The notes under the pieces are model-generated. The model worked only from the letters and a program-made list of their open reading frames with translations, had not been told where the DNA came from and searched no databases. A stretch of DNA of 64,000 nt from Arthrobacter sp. Leaf137 (GTDB lineage Bacteria > Actinomycetota > Actinomycetes > Actinomycetales > Micrococcaceae), in contig NZ_LMOI01000022.1 in the NCBI RefSeq assembly GCF_001423525.1, positions 62,001-126,000 of the forward strand, in the 5' to 3' direction. Positions 50,752 through 59,441 of this stretch are shown here, in pieces. Position 1 is the first letter of the stretch, and every line of letters starts with the position of its first letter. The translations under genes and the position numbers were made by a program.

Positions 50752-51582
50752 TCACCGGCCCGGTTTGCGGGGCCCTGCCGCCAGGACTGTGGTGATTTCC
50801 GAGATCACCCTGCCCGGGTCGAACCAGATGTGCTCTGGCATGTAGCGGAGGACGGCATACCCGTGGACGGCGGACAGGTTGTTGCGGGTCCTGTCCCGAA
50901 GCATGTCCTCCCGCTTCGAGTGGAAGGCGAAGCCGTCAATCTCCACGATCAGGAATCCGCCCAACAGGAAATCCACGCGGCCGATTCCCGGTAGGAAAAC
51001 CTGGGCGTCGTAGGCGATTCCGTGTGTCCGGAGCAGGTGCTGGGCATCGACTTCCACGATGGATTCTGCGCGGAGGTCGAGTTCACTGAGGATTCTGCGC
51101 GCACGGCCGGAGCGGTCGGCCTGCAGTCGGGATGCCAGCAGTTCGCGCGGGACGCCATGGAGCCTGATCGCCGAGGTAGCCATGGCGGCGGATGCCGGTG
51201 GCGGCAGGCAGCCCAGCGCGTGAAGCACCACATCTTCAACGGCGGCCACGGGCAGCGACGGATGTCCCGGAAACCTTACTGTGCGGTGCCGGATGAAACC
51301 GTTGCCGTGACCGTGGTTGCAGGCCAGGTGGGGCTGCTCGGGAGGTGAACGGAGCCAGAGTCCGTAGTGGCCCGCTGCGCTGGCGCAGCTCAGCCGGCCG
51401 TTATTCAGGACTGCGGCGAGGAGTCCTTTGTCATACTCCGGCAGGACGAAAATTCCTCGCCGGGGCTGGGTGGCCCCCAGTGCAGTGAGCCGTGAGAGGT
51501 CCCGGAGAGGGAACCCGGCGTCCCGGAGCTGGCCGGAGCGGGCCACGCCGCCTGATTTTCGAAGGTACTGGTGGATGTCCAC
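50752..51582 (-). CDS. AbiEi/DUF559-like protein
   Basis: 276 residues from GTG 51582. The N-terminus resembles AbiEi-type antitoxin HTH proteins (GVARSGQLRDAGFPLRDLSR, GATQPRRGIFVLPEYDKGL), the C-terminus a DUF559/Vsr-like PD-(D/E)xK nuclease fold (VDFLLGGFLIVEIDGFAFHS, AVHGYAVLRYMPEHIW). This fusion is widespread in Actinobacteria as single genes; the role is unknown. Lies between regulator and agmatinase on the opposite strand. Confidence 0.8.
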   Translation of the reverse strand: MDIHQYLRKSGGVARSGQLRDAGFPLRDLSRLTALGATQPRRGIFVLPEYDKGLLAAVLNNGRLSCASAAGHYGLWLRSPPEQPHLACNHGHGNGFIRHRTVRFPGHPSLPVAAVEDVVLHALGCLPPPASAAMATSAIRLHGVPRELLASRLQADRSGRARRILSELDLRAESIVEVDAQHLLRTHGIAYDAQVFLPGIGRVDFLLGGFLIVEIDGFAFHSKREDMLRDRTRNNLSAVHGYAVLRYMPEHIWFDPGRVISEITTVLAAGPRKPGR

Positions 51583-51870
51583 GTGGCTATTGGAAGGTGT
51601 GGCGGGGGTGCGTGGAACCTGGTTGCTGGCGTATGTGGGCAACCGGGGGCTCGGGTACCTGTGCATTCCGTCCCGGTTCCTGCGGTCCGGTGGCCGTCCG
51701 GTGCCGGACTGGCGCGGATCTCAGTCGTCCATGCATAGAGACATCGGCGGTAAGTGGGCAGGAGCGCACAATGCCCCTGCCCGAGTAGGTAAACACTTGA
51801 TGCGCATTAGAAAACCGAGGTGTATGATGGCAGTCACATCAGCCCCTCACTCTTCAAAGGAGAAACCCGC

Positions 51871-52935
51871 ATGGAAGAGCTGCGCATCGAAGCCAACGGC
51901 AACCTTGGACCCATCGACTCATCCCGGATCCCGCGATACGCCGGAGCGGCCACGTTTGCGCGCCTTCCGCGGCTGGACCAGGTGGCCAAAGCTGACGTCA
52001 CGCTGGTGGGCGTCCCCTTCGACTCAGGCGTCTCCTACCGGCCGGGCGCCAGGTTCGGCGCGAACCATGTCCGCGAGGCAAGCCGGCTGCTGCGCCCGTA
52101 CAACCCGGCCTGGGACGTGAGCCCCTTCGAGAACGTCCAGGTGGCCGACGCCGGCGACATGGCAGTGAACCCCTTCAACATCAACGAGGCCATCGAAACC
52201 ATCCAGCAGAACGCCCTGGACCTCACTGCCGGGGGCAGCAAGCTGGTGACGCTCGGCGGTGACCACACCATCGCCCTGCCCCTGCTTCGCGCTGCCGCCG
52301 AACGCGCCGGCGGTCCGATCGCAATGCTGCACTTCGACGCGCACCTGGACACCTGGGACACCTACTTCGGCGCTGAATACACCCACGGCACCCCGTTCCG
52401 CCGGGCCGTGGAGGAAGGCATCCTCGATACCGAAGCCATCAGCCACATCGGCACCAGGGGCCCGCTCTACGGGAAGAAGGACCTCGACGACGACCACCGC
52501 TTCGGGTTCGGCATCGTCACCTCGGCGGATGTCTACTACCAGGGCGTCCTGGAAACCGTGGCCAAGGTCCGCGACCGGATCGGCAACCGCCCGCTCTACA
52601 TCTCGGTGGATATCGACGTTCTCGACCCGGCGCATGCTCCCGGTACGGGAACCCCCGAAGCCGGTGGCATCACCAGCCGCGAACTCCTGGAAATCCTCAG
52701 GGGCTTCCGCGGCATGAACCTGGTGGGCGCCGACGTCGTGGAAGTGGCCCCGGCCTACGACCATGCTGAGATCACCGGCGTCGCCGGAAGCCATGTGGCC
52801 TACGAACTGGTGACGCTGATGGCAGACAACGCAGTGCCCGGCGACCGCTTCGGCGCAGCCACCGGCTATGCCAACCAGGCCCTCGGGCAGGAAGTCCGCC
52901 GGCCGGCAGGGTTCGCTGCAGCGGGCAAGGAGTAG
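51871..52935 (+). CDS. speB: Agmatinase/guanidinobutyrase-type ureohydrolase
   Basis: 354 residues from ATG 51871 (AAAGGAGAAACCC site). Binuclear Mn ligands: GGDHTIALP, MLHFDAHLDTWD, SVDIDVLDPAHAPGTGTPE. Hydrolyses a guanidino substrate to urea plus an amine; agmatine or 4-guanidinobutyrate are both possible. 6 bp before the ThDP enzyme, so cotranscribed with it. Confidence 0.88.
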   Translation: MEELRIEANGNLGPIDSSRIPRYAGAATFARLPRLDQVAKADVTLVGVPFDSGVSYRPGARFGANHVREASRLLRPYNPAWDVSPFENVQVADAGDMAVNPFNINEAIETIQQNALDLTAGGSKLVTLGGDHTIALPLLRAAAERAGGPIAMLHFDAHLDTWDTYFGAEYTHGTPFRRAVEEGILDTEAISHIGTRGPLYGKKDLDDDHRFGFGIVTSADVYYQGVLETVAKVRDRIGNRPLYISVDIDVLDPAHAPGTGTPEAGGITSRELLEILRGFRGMNLVGADVVEVAPAYDHAEITGVAGSHVAYELVTLMADNAVPGDRFGAATGYANQALGQEVRRPAGFAAAGKE

Positions 52936-52941
52936 GCGGCC

Positions 52942-54654
52942 ATGATCGATTTCGATCCTGGCGCGGCGGCACCGGGCGCCAGTGCAAAATCCGGCACGGG
53001 CGCCCGCAATGGCGGGGACCTCGTCGTCGAGACCCTCGAGGCCCTGGGCGCGAAGACAGTCTTCGGCATTCCCGGCCAGCACGCGCTGGGCCTCTTTGAC
53101 GCGATGGGCCGTGGAAACCTGCAGTTTGTCTCTTCGCGGGTGGAGAACAACTCCGCATTCGCCGCCGACGGGTACTCCCGTGCCACCGGTGAAGTGGGCG
53201 TCCTTTTCCTGTCCACCGGCCCCGGCGCACTGACCTCGCTGGCTGGGCTGCAGGAGGCTTACGCCACCGGCGTGCCGATGGTGGTGGTGGCCAGCCAGAT
53301 CCCGCTGGAGGGACTCGGCGCCCGGCGCAAGGGCATGCTCCACCAGCTCGATGACCAGAAGGCCTCTGCCGCGAACGTCACCAAGAGCCAGCGGCTGATC
53401 CAGCACGCCTCGGGTATCCCGTCCGCCATCCAGGACGCCTGGACGGAGGCCATCTCCTCACCCCAGGGGCCGGTGTGGATCGAGATTCCGCAGAACGTCC
53501 TGCTGGATCCCATCATGGTCCCGCCGGTGGAGGACGCGCTGGCCGAGGCTGCGGATAACCCGCCGCGCATCGAACTGGTCCGCGAAGCCGTGAAATGGCT
53601 CCAGGAGGCCAGGCGTCCGGCGATCATCGCCGGCGGCGGCACTCGCCGCGGCAAGGCGGAGAAGTCTCTGCTGTCCATTGCCGAGAAACTCCGTGCACCC
53701 GTCATTTGCACCCCGGGCGGCAACGGCGCCTTCCCCTGGAACCACGAGTTGTCGCTGCAGTCATGGATCGAAGACCGGTACATGACCGACGTCCTTGAGG
53801 ACGCAGACGTACTGGTGGTCATCGGTTCGTCCCTGGGGGAGGTCACTTCCAACTACTTCACGTTCGAACCCCGCGGCCGGATCATCCAGATCGACGCCGA
53901 ACCCCGCGTGCTGGAATCCAACCGGCCAGGCCTGGGCATCCGGGCCGACGCCGGCCAGGCGCTCGCAGCCCTCGATGAAGCGCTGGCGCCCGCAGAAGCC
54001 GCGGCTGACTGGCACGGCTCCAGCGCCGAAGAGTTGGTGAAGGAATCCCTGGCCAAGGTAAAGGCCAGGCTGGAGTCCCAGGACCTCGCCAAGGAACTGG
54101 CGTTCATGGCCGACATCCGCGAGGCCGTCCCCGCGGACATGCAGACCTTTTGGGACATGACCATCGCCTCCTACTGGGGCTGGTCCTGCTGGGACTCCCG
54201 CGAGGGGCAGTTCCACTCGGCTCAGGGCGCCGGCGGCCTGGGCTACGGCTTCCCGGCCGCCATCGGGGCTGCCGTAGGCCTGGAAACTGTGGGGAAGCCC
54301 GCCGGTTCTGCCCGGGTGCTGGCTGTTTCCGGCGACGGTTCGTCCATGTACTCCATTTCGGAGCTGGCCACGGCCAAGCAGCACAACGTCCCTGTCACGT
54401 GGCTGATCGTGGACGACGGCGGCTACGGCATCCTGCGCGAATACATGGTGGGCGCCTTCGGTAAGGCCACCGCCACCGAGCTGGCCCGCCCGGACTTCGT
54501 CAAGCTCGCCGAAGCGTTCGGCGTGCCCGCCGTCAAGGTAGCCCCCGGGGATGTGGGGGACGCGCTTAAGGCAAGTTTCGCCACCGACGGCCCCAACGTC
54601 GTCGTGGTTGAAACGCTACTGAAAATGTTCGGGCCCACACACCTGGGCGACTAG
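52942..54654 (+). CDS. ThDP-dependent enzyme (acetolactate synthase/decarboxylase-like)
   Basis: 570 residues, three-domain ThDP fold. The N-terminal Glu for cofactor activation is in SSRVENNSAFAADGYSRA. The C-terminal ThDP motif is VSGDGSSMYSISELATAKQH to IVDDGGYGILREY. Probably decarboxylates or carboligates a 2-oxo acid from the agmatinase-linked route. Exact substrate unknown. Confidence 0.85.
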   Translation: MIDFDPGAAAPGASAKSGTGARNGGDLVVETLEALGAKTVFGIPGQHALGLFDAMGRGNLQFVSSRVENNSAFAADGYSRATGEVGVLFLSTGPGALTSLAGLQEAYATGVPMVVVASQIPLEGLGARRKGMLHQLDDQKASAANVTKSQRLIQHASGIPSAIQDAWTEAISSPQGPVWIEIPQNVLLDPIMVPPVEDALAEAADNPPRIELVREAVKWLQEARRPAIIAGGGTRRGKAEKSLLSIAEKLRAPVICTPGGNGAFPWNHELSLQSWIEDRYMTDVLEDADVLVVIGSSLGEVTSNYFTFEPRGRIIQIDAEPRVLESNRPGLGIRADAGQALAALDEALAPAEAAADWHGSSAEELVKESLAKVKARLESQDLAKELAFMADIREAVPADMQTFWDMTIASYWGWSCWDSREGQFHSAQGAGGLGYGFPAAIGAAVGLETVGKPAGSARVLAVSGDGSSMYSISELATAKQHNVPVTWLIVDDGGYGILREYMVGAFGKATATELARPDFVKLAEAFGVPAVKVAPGDVGDALKASFATDGPNVVVVETLLKMFGPTHLGD

Positions 54655-54672
54655 CAGCGCATCGTCGCAGCG

Positions 54673-54712
54673 ACGCCCCCGCACCCCTGCCTTGGCAGCG
54701 GTGCGGGGGCGT
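54673..54712 (+). terminator. Rho-independent terminator
   Basis: ACGCCCCCGCACC pairs with GGTGCGGGGGCGT, followed by TTGCCGTTT. Ends the agmatinase-ThDP operon. Confidence 0.8.
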
Positions 54713-54785
54713 TTGCCGTTTAAGGACGGTGGGCGTTCGACGGCGGCGGGACAATTCGTTTCCCTAAGCAACCTTTTCCTGATAC

Positions 54786-54802
54786 AGTTGCTTGCAGCAA
54801 CT
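54786..54802. promoter_or_regulatory. MarR operator
   Basis: AGTTGCT, TGC, AGCAACT: 7-bp perfect arms, 18 bp before the MarR start. Shares AGTTGCTTGC with the operator region at 4839. Confidence 0.65.
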
Positions 54803-54820
54803 AATTCTTTAGGGAGGGTC

Positions 54821-55318
54821 ATGTCTGTCGCACCGGCCACCGCCGCCGATCTCGTCGGCCATATCTTTGACCTCCAGCGCGCGTTGCGCTGCGTCACCAT
54901 GATCAACGTCAAAGGCCAGGACACCGGCATAGCCCTCCAGGGCGTGCTCAAGTTCATCGGCGAAGGGGAAACCCGCGCGGCGCACCTGGCAGAACGCCTG
55001 GGCGTCAGCCCCCCGGTGCTCAGCCGGCACATTGCAGAGCTCGCCGACGCGGGCCTGGTGGTCAGGACTCCGGATCCGGACGATGGCAGGGCCCAGCTGC
55101 TGGCCCTCTCACCGCGGGGCAAGGAGAAACTTGCCGAGCTCATCCGGCACCGGGCCGAGACGCTGCAGGGCTACCTCTCCGACTGGAACGAAGAGGATGC
55201 CATCGCAACAGCCGCGATGCTCAACAAACTGACAGCTTCACTGAAGAATTCCATCCGGGCAAGGGCGGCCGGAACCACCACCGAACACCAGACCATGCAG
55301 GAGTCCCTCAATGGCTAA
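54821..55318 (+). CDS. MarR family transcriptional regulator
   Basis: 165 residues from ATG 54821 (AGGGAGGGTC site). Winged helix: RAAHLAERLGVSPPVLSRHI, ELADAGLVVRTPDPDDGRAQ. Overlaps the DHA2 pump start by 8 bp, so a coupled repressor-pump operon controlled by the AGTTGCT dyad. Confidence 0.88.
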   Translation: MSVAPATAADLVGHIFDLQRALRCVTMINVKGQDTGIALQGVLKFIGEGETRAAHLAERLGVSPPVLSRHIAELADAGLVVRTPDPDDGRAQLLALSPRGKEKLAELIRHRAETLQGYLSDWNEEDAIATAAMLNKLTASLKNSIRARAAGTTTEHQTMQESLNG

Positions 55319-57524
55319 CGTCACCGCCGCCGCGGACCTGGAGGAGCGCCACCGCGAACGCTCTGCCAAACAGGAATCGCGGCAATCCAAGCGCCACGAA
55401 CCCGGCGCACCCATGAACCACCGGCAGATCATGGAGGCCCTCACCGGCCTGCTCGCTGCCTTCTTCACCGCCATCCTCAGCAGCACCATCGTGGCCAACG
55501 CGCTGCCCACCATCATGTCCGAGCTCAAGGGCACCCAGACGGACTTCGCGTGGGTCATCACGGCGGCACTGCTCGCCAATGCGGCCACCACCCCCATCTG
55601 GGGCAAGCTCGCGGACCTCTTCGACAAGAAGGTCCTGGTCCAGCTGAGCATCGTGATCTTCGTGGCCGGCTCGGTCATGGCAGGGTTCTCGGAAAACATC
55701 CCGTTCCTGCTTACAGCCCGCGTGATCCAGGGCATCGCCATGGGTGGCCTCACGGCCCTGGCCCAGGCGATCATCGGCTCCATCATCCCGCCCCGCGAAC
55801 GCGGCAAGTACTCCGGCTACATGGGCGCCGTCATGGCTGTCGGTACCGCCGGCGGCCCGCTGCTGGGCGGCTTCATCGTGGACAGCTCGCTGGGCTGGCG
55901 CTGGACCTTCTTCGTCTGCGTGCCGCTGGCCGTGGTCGCCCTGATCCTGCTCCAGGTCACGCTGAAGATTCCGCACGTCAAGCGCCCTGCCAAGATCGAC
56001 TGGCTCGGTGCCATCCTGCTGACCTCCGGCGTCAGCCTCCTGCTGATCTGGGTGTCCTTTGCCGGCAAGGCCGACTACTACGACTGGTGGTCCTGGCAGT
56101 CGGCTCTGATGGTGGGCGGCGGAGTCCTCCTGCTGGCCCTGCTGGTGCTGGTGGAGTCCAAGGTGTCCGCACCGATCATTCCGCTGAAGATCATCTCCGA
56201 CCGCACCACCGCTTTGGCCATCGTGGCCTCCGTTGCTGTTGGCGTGGCCATGTTCGGTTCTTCGACCTTCCTGGGCCAGTACTACCAGGTGGCCCGCGGC
56301 GCCACGCCCACCGAGGCCGGCCTGCTGACCTTGCCCATGATCGCCGGCAACCTTGCCGGTTCGGTGGTCTCGGGCCAGCTGATCAGCCGCTACGGCAAGT
56401 GGAAGGGCTTCCTGGTCGGCGGTACCGTCCTGCTGATCGGTGGGCTGGCGATGGCCGGAACCATGGACCACACCACCGAACTCTGGCTGACCGGCATCTA
56501 CACGGGCATCTTCGGCATCGGCCTCGGCATGCTCATGCAGAACCTGGTCCTTGCTGTCCAGAACACCGTCCGCGCCCAGGACATCGGCTCCGCCAGTGCT
56601 TCCGTCGCCTTCTTCCGCTCCGTCGGCGGCGCCATCGGCGTCTCCGTGCTCGGCGCCGTCATGGCCAACCACGTCAAGGACCTGGCAACGGACGGACTGG
56701 CGAAGCTCGGCATCGAGTCCACCGGCAACAGCGGTGCGACGCTGGACCTCAAGGACCTGCCCGCCCCGATCGCCGACGTCATGCGTGCGGCCTACGGTGA
56801 CGCCACTGCCGGGATCTTCATGATCTCCGCCGTCGTTGCCGTGGTTGCCCTCATCGCCGTCATCTTCATCAAGGAGGTGCCGCTGCGCAAGACCGTGGAC
56901 ATCACCCCCGAATCATCGCTCCAGGCCAACGCCGCCGGCGAAGCCGGAATGACCGCCATGACCGGGCAACTGCCCGTTGTCTCCTCCACCGTTCCCCGCG
57001 ACCCGGACACCGGACACAGCACAGCGCCCGCTGTCCGGCCGACGGGAATCCACGCAGGGCCGGGGACAGGCGCCGCGCCGGCAAAGACGTACGACGGCGG
57101 CAAGGCCGCGGCCGCAGCCGCGTCCAGGTCAGTAGCTACGGAGGACTTCGAAGCGGCTTTTGCCCGGACGTTCGGCAGCGAAGGGTTGGACCTCCGGTCC
57201 GCCGACTCTGTCGAAAAGGCGGCCGACGCCGTCGCCAGTGCCGCCGACACCCTCCGGAAGCTGCAGGACACCCAGCACCTGCTGGCCCGGCAGCAGGCCG
57301 AGCTGGGCGGACTGGTCCTGGATATCCAGGAGCAGTTGCGGTCCCAGCGGGATCTCGCCGCCCAGCAGGAAGCGACGGCAGCTGAACTCCGCAGGGTACA
57401 GCGCAAGCTCCTCAAGGAACGCAAGCTGCAGGCTGCTGCAGCCCTCTATCTGGCCGGACGCGGCAAGCACAGTGCCGCCAACCCGTCGTCCGCAGCACCT
57501 GCCGGGACCCCTCGGGACCAGTAA
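55311..57524 (+). CDS. DHA2-type (EmrB/QacA) MFS efflux pump with long C-terminal extension
   Basis: 737 residues. The first ~530 hold 14 membrane segments (AFFTAILSSTIVANALPTIM, GKLADLFDKKVLVQ, GSIIPPRERGKYSGYMGAVM). The remaining ~200 form a low-complexity Ala/Pro linker and a coiled coil (LVLDIQEQLRSQRDLAAQQE, ELRRVQRKLLKERK) not found in typical EmrB pumps. Probably exports toxic organics; the tail may oligomerise or bind a partner. Confidence 0.88.
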   Translation: MANVTAAADLEERHRERSAKQESRQSKRHEPGAPMNHRQIMEALTGLLAAFFTAILSSTIVANALPTIMSELKGTQTDFAWVITAALLANAATTPIWGKLADLFDKKVLVQLSIVIFVAGSVMAGFSENIPFLLTARVIQGIAMGGLTALAQAIIGSIIPPRERGKYSGYMGAVMAVGTAGGPLLGGFIVDSSLGWRWTFFVCVPLAVVALILLQVTLKIPHVKRPAKIDWLGAILLTSGVSLLLIWVSFAGKADYYDWWSWQSALMVGGGVLLLALLVLVESKVSAPIIPLKIISDRTTALAIVASVAVGVAMFGSSTFLGQYYQVARGATPTEAGLLTLPMIAGNLAGSVVSGQLISRYGKWKGFLVGGTVLLIGGLAMAGTMDHTTELWLTGIYTGIFGIGLGMLMQNLVLAVQNTVRAQDIGSASASVAFFRSVGGAIGVSVLGAVMANHVKDLATDGLAKLGIESTGNSGATLDLKDLPAPIADVMRAAYGDATAGIFMISAVVAVVALIAVIFIKEVPLRKTVDITPESSLQANAAGEAGMTAMTGQLPVVSSTVPRDPDTGHSTAPAVRPTGIHAGPGTGAAPAKTYDGGKAAAAAASRSVATEDFEAAFARTFGSEGLDLRSADSVEKAADAVASAADTLRKLQDTQHLLARQQAELGGLVLDIQEQLRSQRDLAAQQEATAAELRRVQRKLLKERKLQAAAALYLAGRGKHSAANPSSAAPAGTPRDQ

Positions 57525-57557
57525 GGCGCTGCGCGTGGCCAGCCACGCGTGAACAAC

Positions 57558-57611
57558 AGGGCCGCCGCCCGCATCCGGATCGCATTCCGGGTCCGGGCGG
57601 CGGCCCTTTTT
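57558..57611 (+). terminator. Rho-independent terminator
   Basis: AGGGCCGCCGCCCG pairs with CGGGCGGCGGCCCT, then TTTTTCG. Strong terminator after the efflux pump. Confidence 0.88.
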
Positions 57612-57677
57612 CGCAGGGGACCGCCGGTGGTGCCGCAGCGTTAACCGGATCGAAAAGGTGGAATAAATGGGACTCCA

Positions 57678-59441
57678 ATGTCAGCGGGCAACACTAGAGT
57701 TGAAACCATGCTCCTTACGCTCATACGGCGCTACTCCAAACCGTATTTTCCCTACATCGCCGCCGTCATTATCTTCCAGCTCGCATCCACCATTGCGGCC
57801 CTTTACCTGCCCAGCCTGAACGCCCGGATCATCGACGAAGGCGTGACCAGGGGAGACACAGATTTCATCTGGCGCACCGGTGCCGTGATGCTGCTCGTAG
57901 CCTTTGCCCAGGTGGCCGCCGCCATCGCCGGCGTCTACTTCGGTTCGAAGACGGCCATGGCCCTGGGCCGTGACCTTCGCCGGGCCGTGTTCCGGAAAGT
58001 CACCAGCTTCTCCGCCAAGGATGTCAACGCATTCGGCGCGCCTACGCTGATCACCCGCGGCACCAATGATGTCCAGCAAGTGCAGATGCTGGTGCTGATG
58101 GGCCTGAACTTCATGGTGGCCACGCCCATCATGTGCATCGGCGGCATCATCATGGCGCTGCGTGAGGACATCAACCTGTCCTGGCTGGTCTGGGTTTCCG
58201 TGCCGCTGCTGACCGTGGTGGTGGGGTACCTGGTGGTCCGGCTCATGCCGCTGTTCAGGTCGATGCAGAAGAAGATCGACCGCATCAACGCGGTGCTCCG
58301 CGAACAGATCATTGGCATCAGGGTGGTCCGGGCGTTCGTCCGGGAACCGTACGAGACCGGCCGTTTCGGCGAAGCCAACAAGGAGCTCACCGATGTTTCG
58401 CTGAAGATCGGTGCCCTGTTCGTCCTCATGTTCCCCGCCATCAGCATGATCCTGCACCTGTCCACGGCCGCGGTGCTGTGGTTCGGCGGCCAGCGGGTCG
58501 ACTCGGGCGACATGCAGGTGGGCGCCCTGACGGCGTTCCTCCAGTACCTGCTCCAGATCCTGGTGGCCGTCATGATGGGCACGTTCATGGCCATGATGAT
58601 CCCGCGCGCCTCCGTCTGTGCGGACCGCATCGGTGAGGTGCTCGACGTCGAACCCTCCATCCACGATCCCGAACGCCCGGTGGCCCCCTCGGAGCTCAGC
58701 GGCGTGGTGGAATACCGCAACGTCACTTTCGCCTATCCGGGCGCCGAGTCCCCGGTGTTGAGCAACATCAGCTTCACCGCACGGCCGGGCCAGACCGTCG
58801 CCATCATCGGTTCCACCGGCGCGGGCAAGACCAGCCTGCTCTCGCTGCTGCCACGGCTCTACGACGCCGCGGAGGGCGAAGTCCTCCTGGACGGTGTCCC
58901 CGTTAACAGCCTTGACCACGCCGAGATCACCAAGCGTGTTGCGCTGGTGCCCCAACGTCCCTACCTCTTCTCCGGCACCATCGAGCACAACCTGCGGTTC
59001 GGCAAGACCGATGCCACGGACCAGGAACTGTGGGAAGCGCTGCGGGTGGCGCAGGGAGAATCGTTCGTCCGGGACAAGGCCAAGGCGCTCGAATCCCGGA
59101 TCTCCCAGGGCGGCACGAACGTCTCCGGCGGGCAGCGCCAGCGGCTCTGCATCGCCAGGGCCCTGGTGACCAAACCCCGTGTCTACCTGTTCGACGACTC
59201 GTTCTCGGCGCTGGACGTTGCCACCGATGCCCGCCTCCGTGCGGCCCTCAAGGACACGACCGCCGACGCGACGGTCATCATCGTGGCCCAGCGCGTTTCC
59301 ACCATCACCGAGGCGGACCAGATCCTGGTGCTGGACAACGGCCGGATCGTGGACCGCGGAACGCACGAGGAACTCCTGGAAACCTCACCCACTTACCAGG
59401 AAATTGTTGAATCGCAGCTGAGCGTGGAGGAAATGGCATGA
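57678..59441 (+). CDS. ABC exporter subunit, ATPase with degenerate catalytic site
   Basis: 587 residues: six-helix ABC exporter membrane domain (about 20-310) and a nucleotide-binding domain with Walker A IGSTGAGKTS, signature VSGGQRQRLCIARA and Walker B VYLFDDSFSALD. The catalytic Glu is Asp, as in the degenerate half of heterodimeric exporters. Stop overlaps the partner by 4 bp. ATG 57708 is an alternative start. Confidence 0.9.
   Translation: MSAGNTRVETMLLTLIRRYSKPYFPYIAAVIIFQLASTIAALYLPSLNARIIDEGVTRGDTDFIWRTGAVMLLVAFAQVAAAIAGVYFGSKTAMALGRDLRRAVFRKVTSFSAKDVNAFGAPTLITRGTNDVQQVQMLVLMGLNFMVATPIMCIGGIIMALREDINLSWLVWVSVPLLTVVVGYLVVRLMPLFRSMQKKIDRINAVLREQIIGIRVVRAFVREPYETGRFGEANKELTDVSLKIGALFVLMFPAISMILHLSTAAVLWFGGQRVDSGDMQVGALTAFLQYLLQILVAVMMGTFMAMMIPRASVCADRIGEVLDVEPSIHDPERPVAPSELSGVVEYRNVTFAYPGAESPVLSNISFTARPGQTVAIIGSTGAGKTSLLSLLPRLYDAAEGEVLLDGVPVNSLDHAEITKRVALVPQRPYLFSGTIEHNLRFGKTDATDQELWEALRVAQGESFVRDKAKALESRISQGGTNVSGGQRQRLCIARALVTKPRVYLFDDSFSALDVATDARLRAALKDTTADATVIIVAQRVSTITEADQILVLDNGRIVDRGTHEELLETSPTYQEIVESQLSVEEMA

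Noticed and set aside
55308..56672. Long minus-strand ORF (454 residues) opposite the DHA2 pump
   Set aside because: His/Gly/Asp/Gln-rich composition typical of the antisense frame in high-GC genes.
57681..59366. Long minus-strand ORF (561 residues) opposite the ABC gene
   Set aside because: Same antisense artefact; the plus-strand ABC subunit has all motifs.
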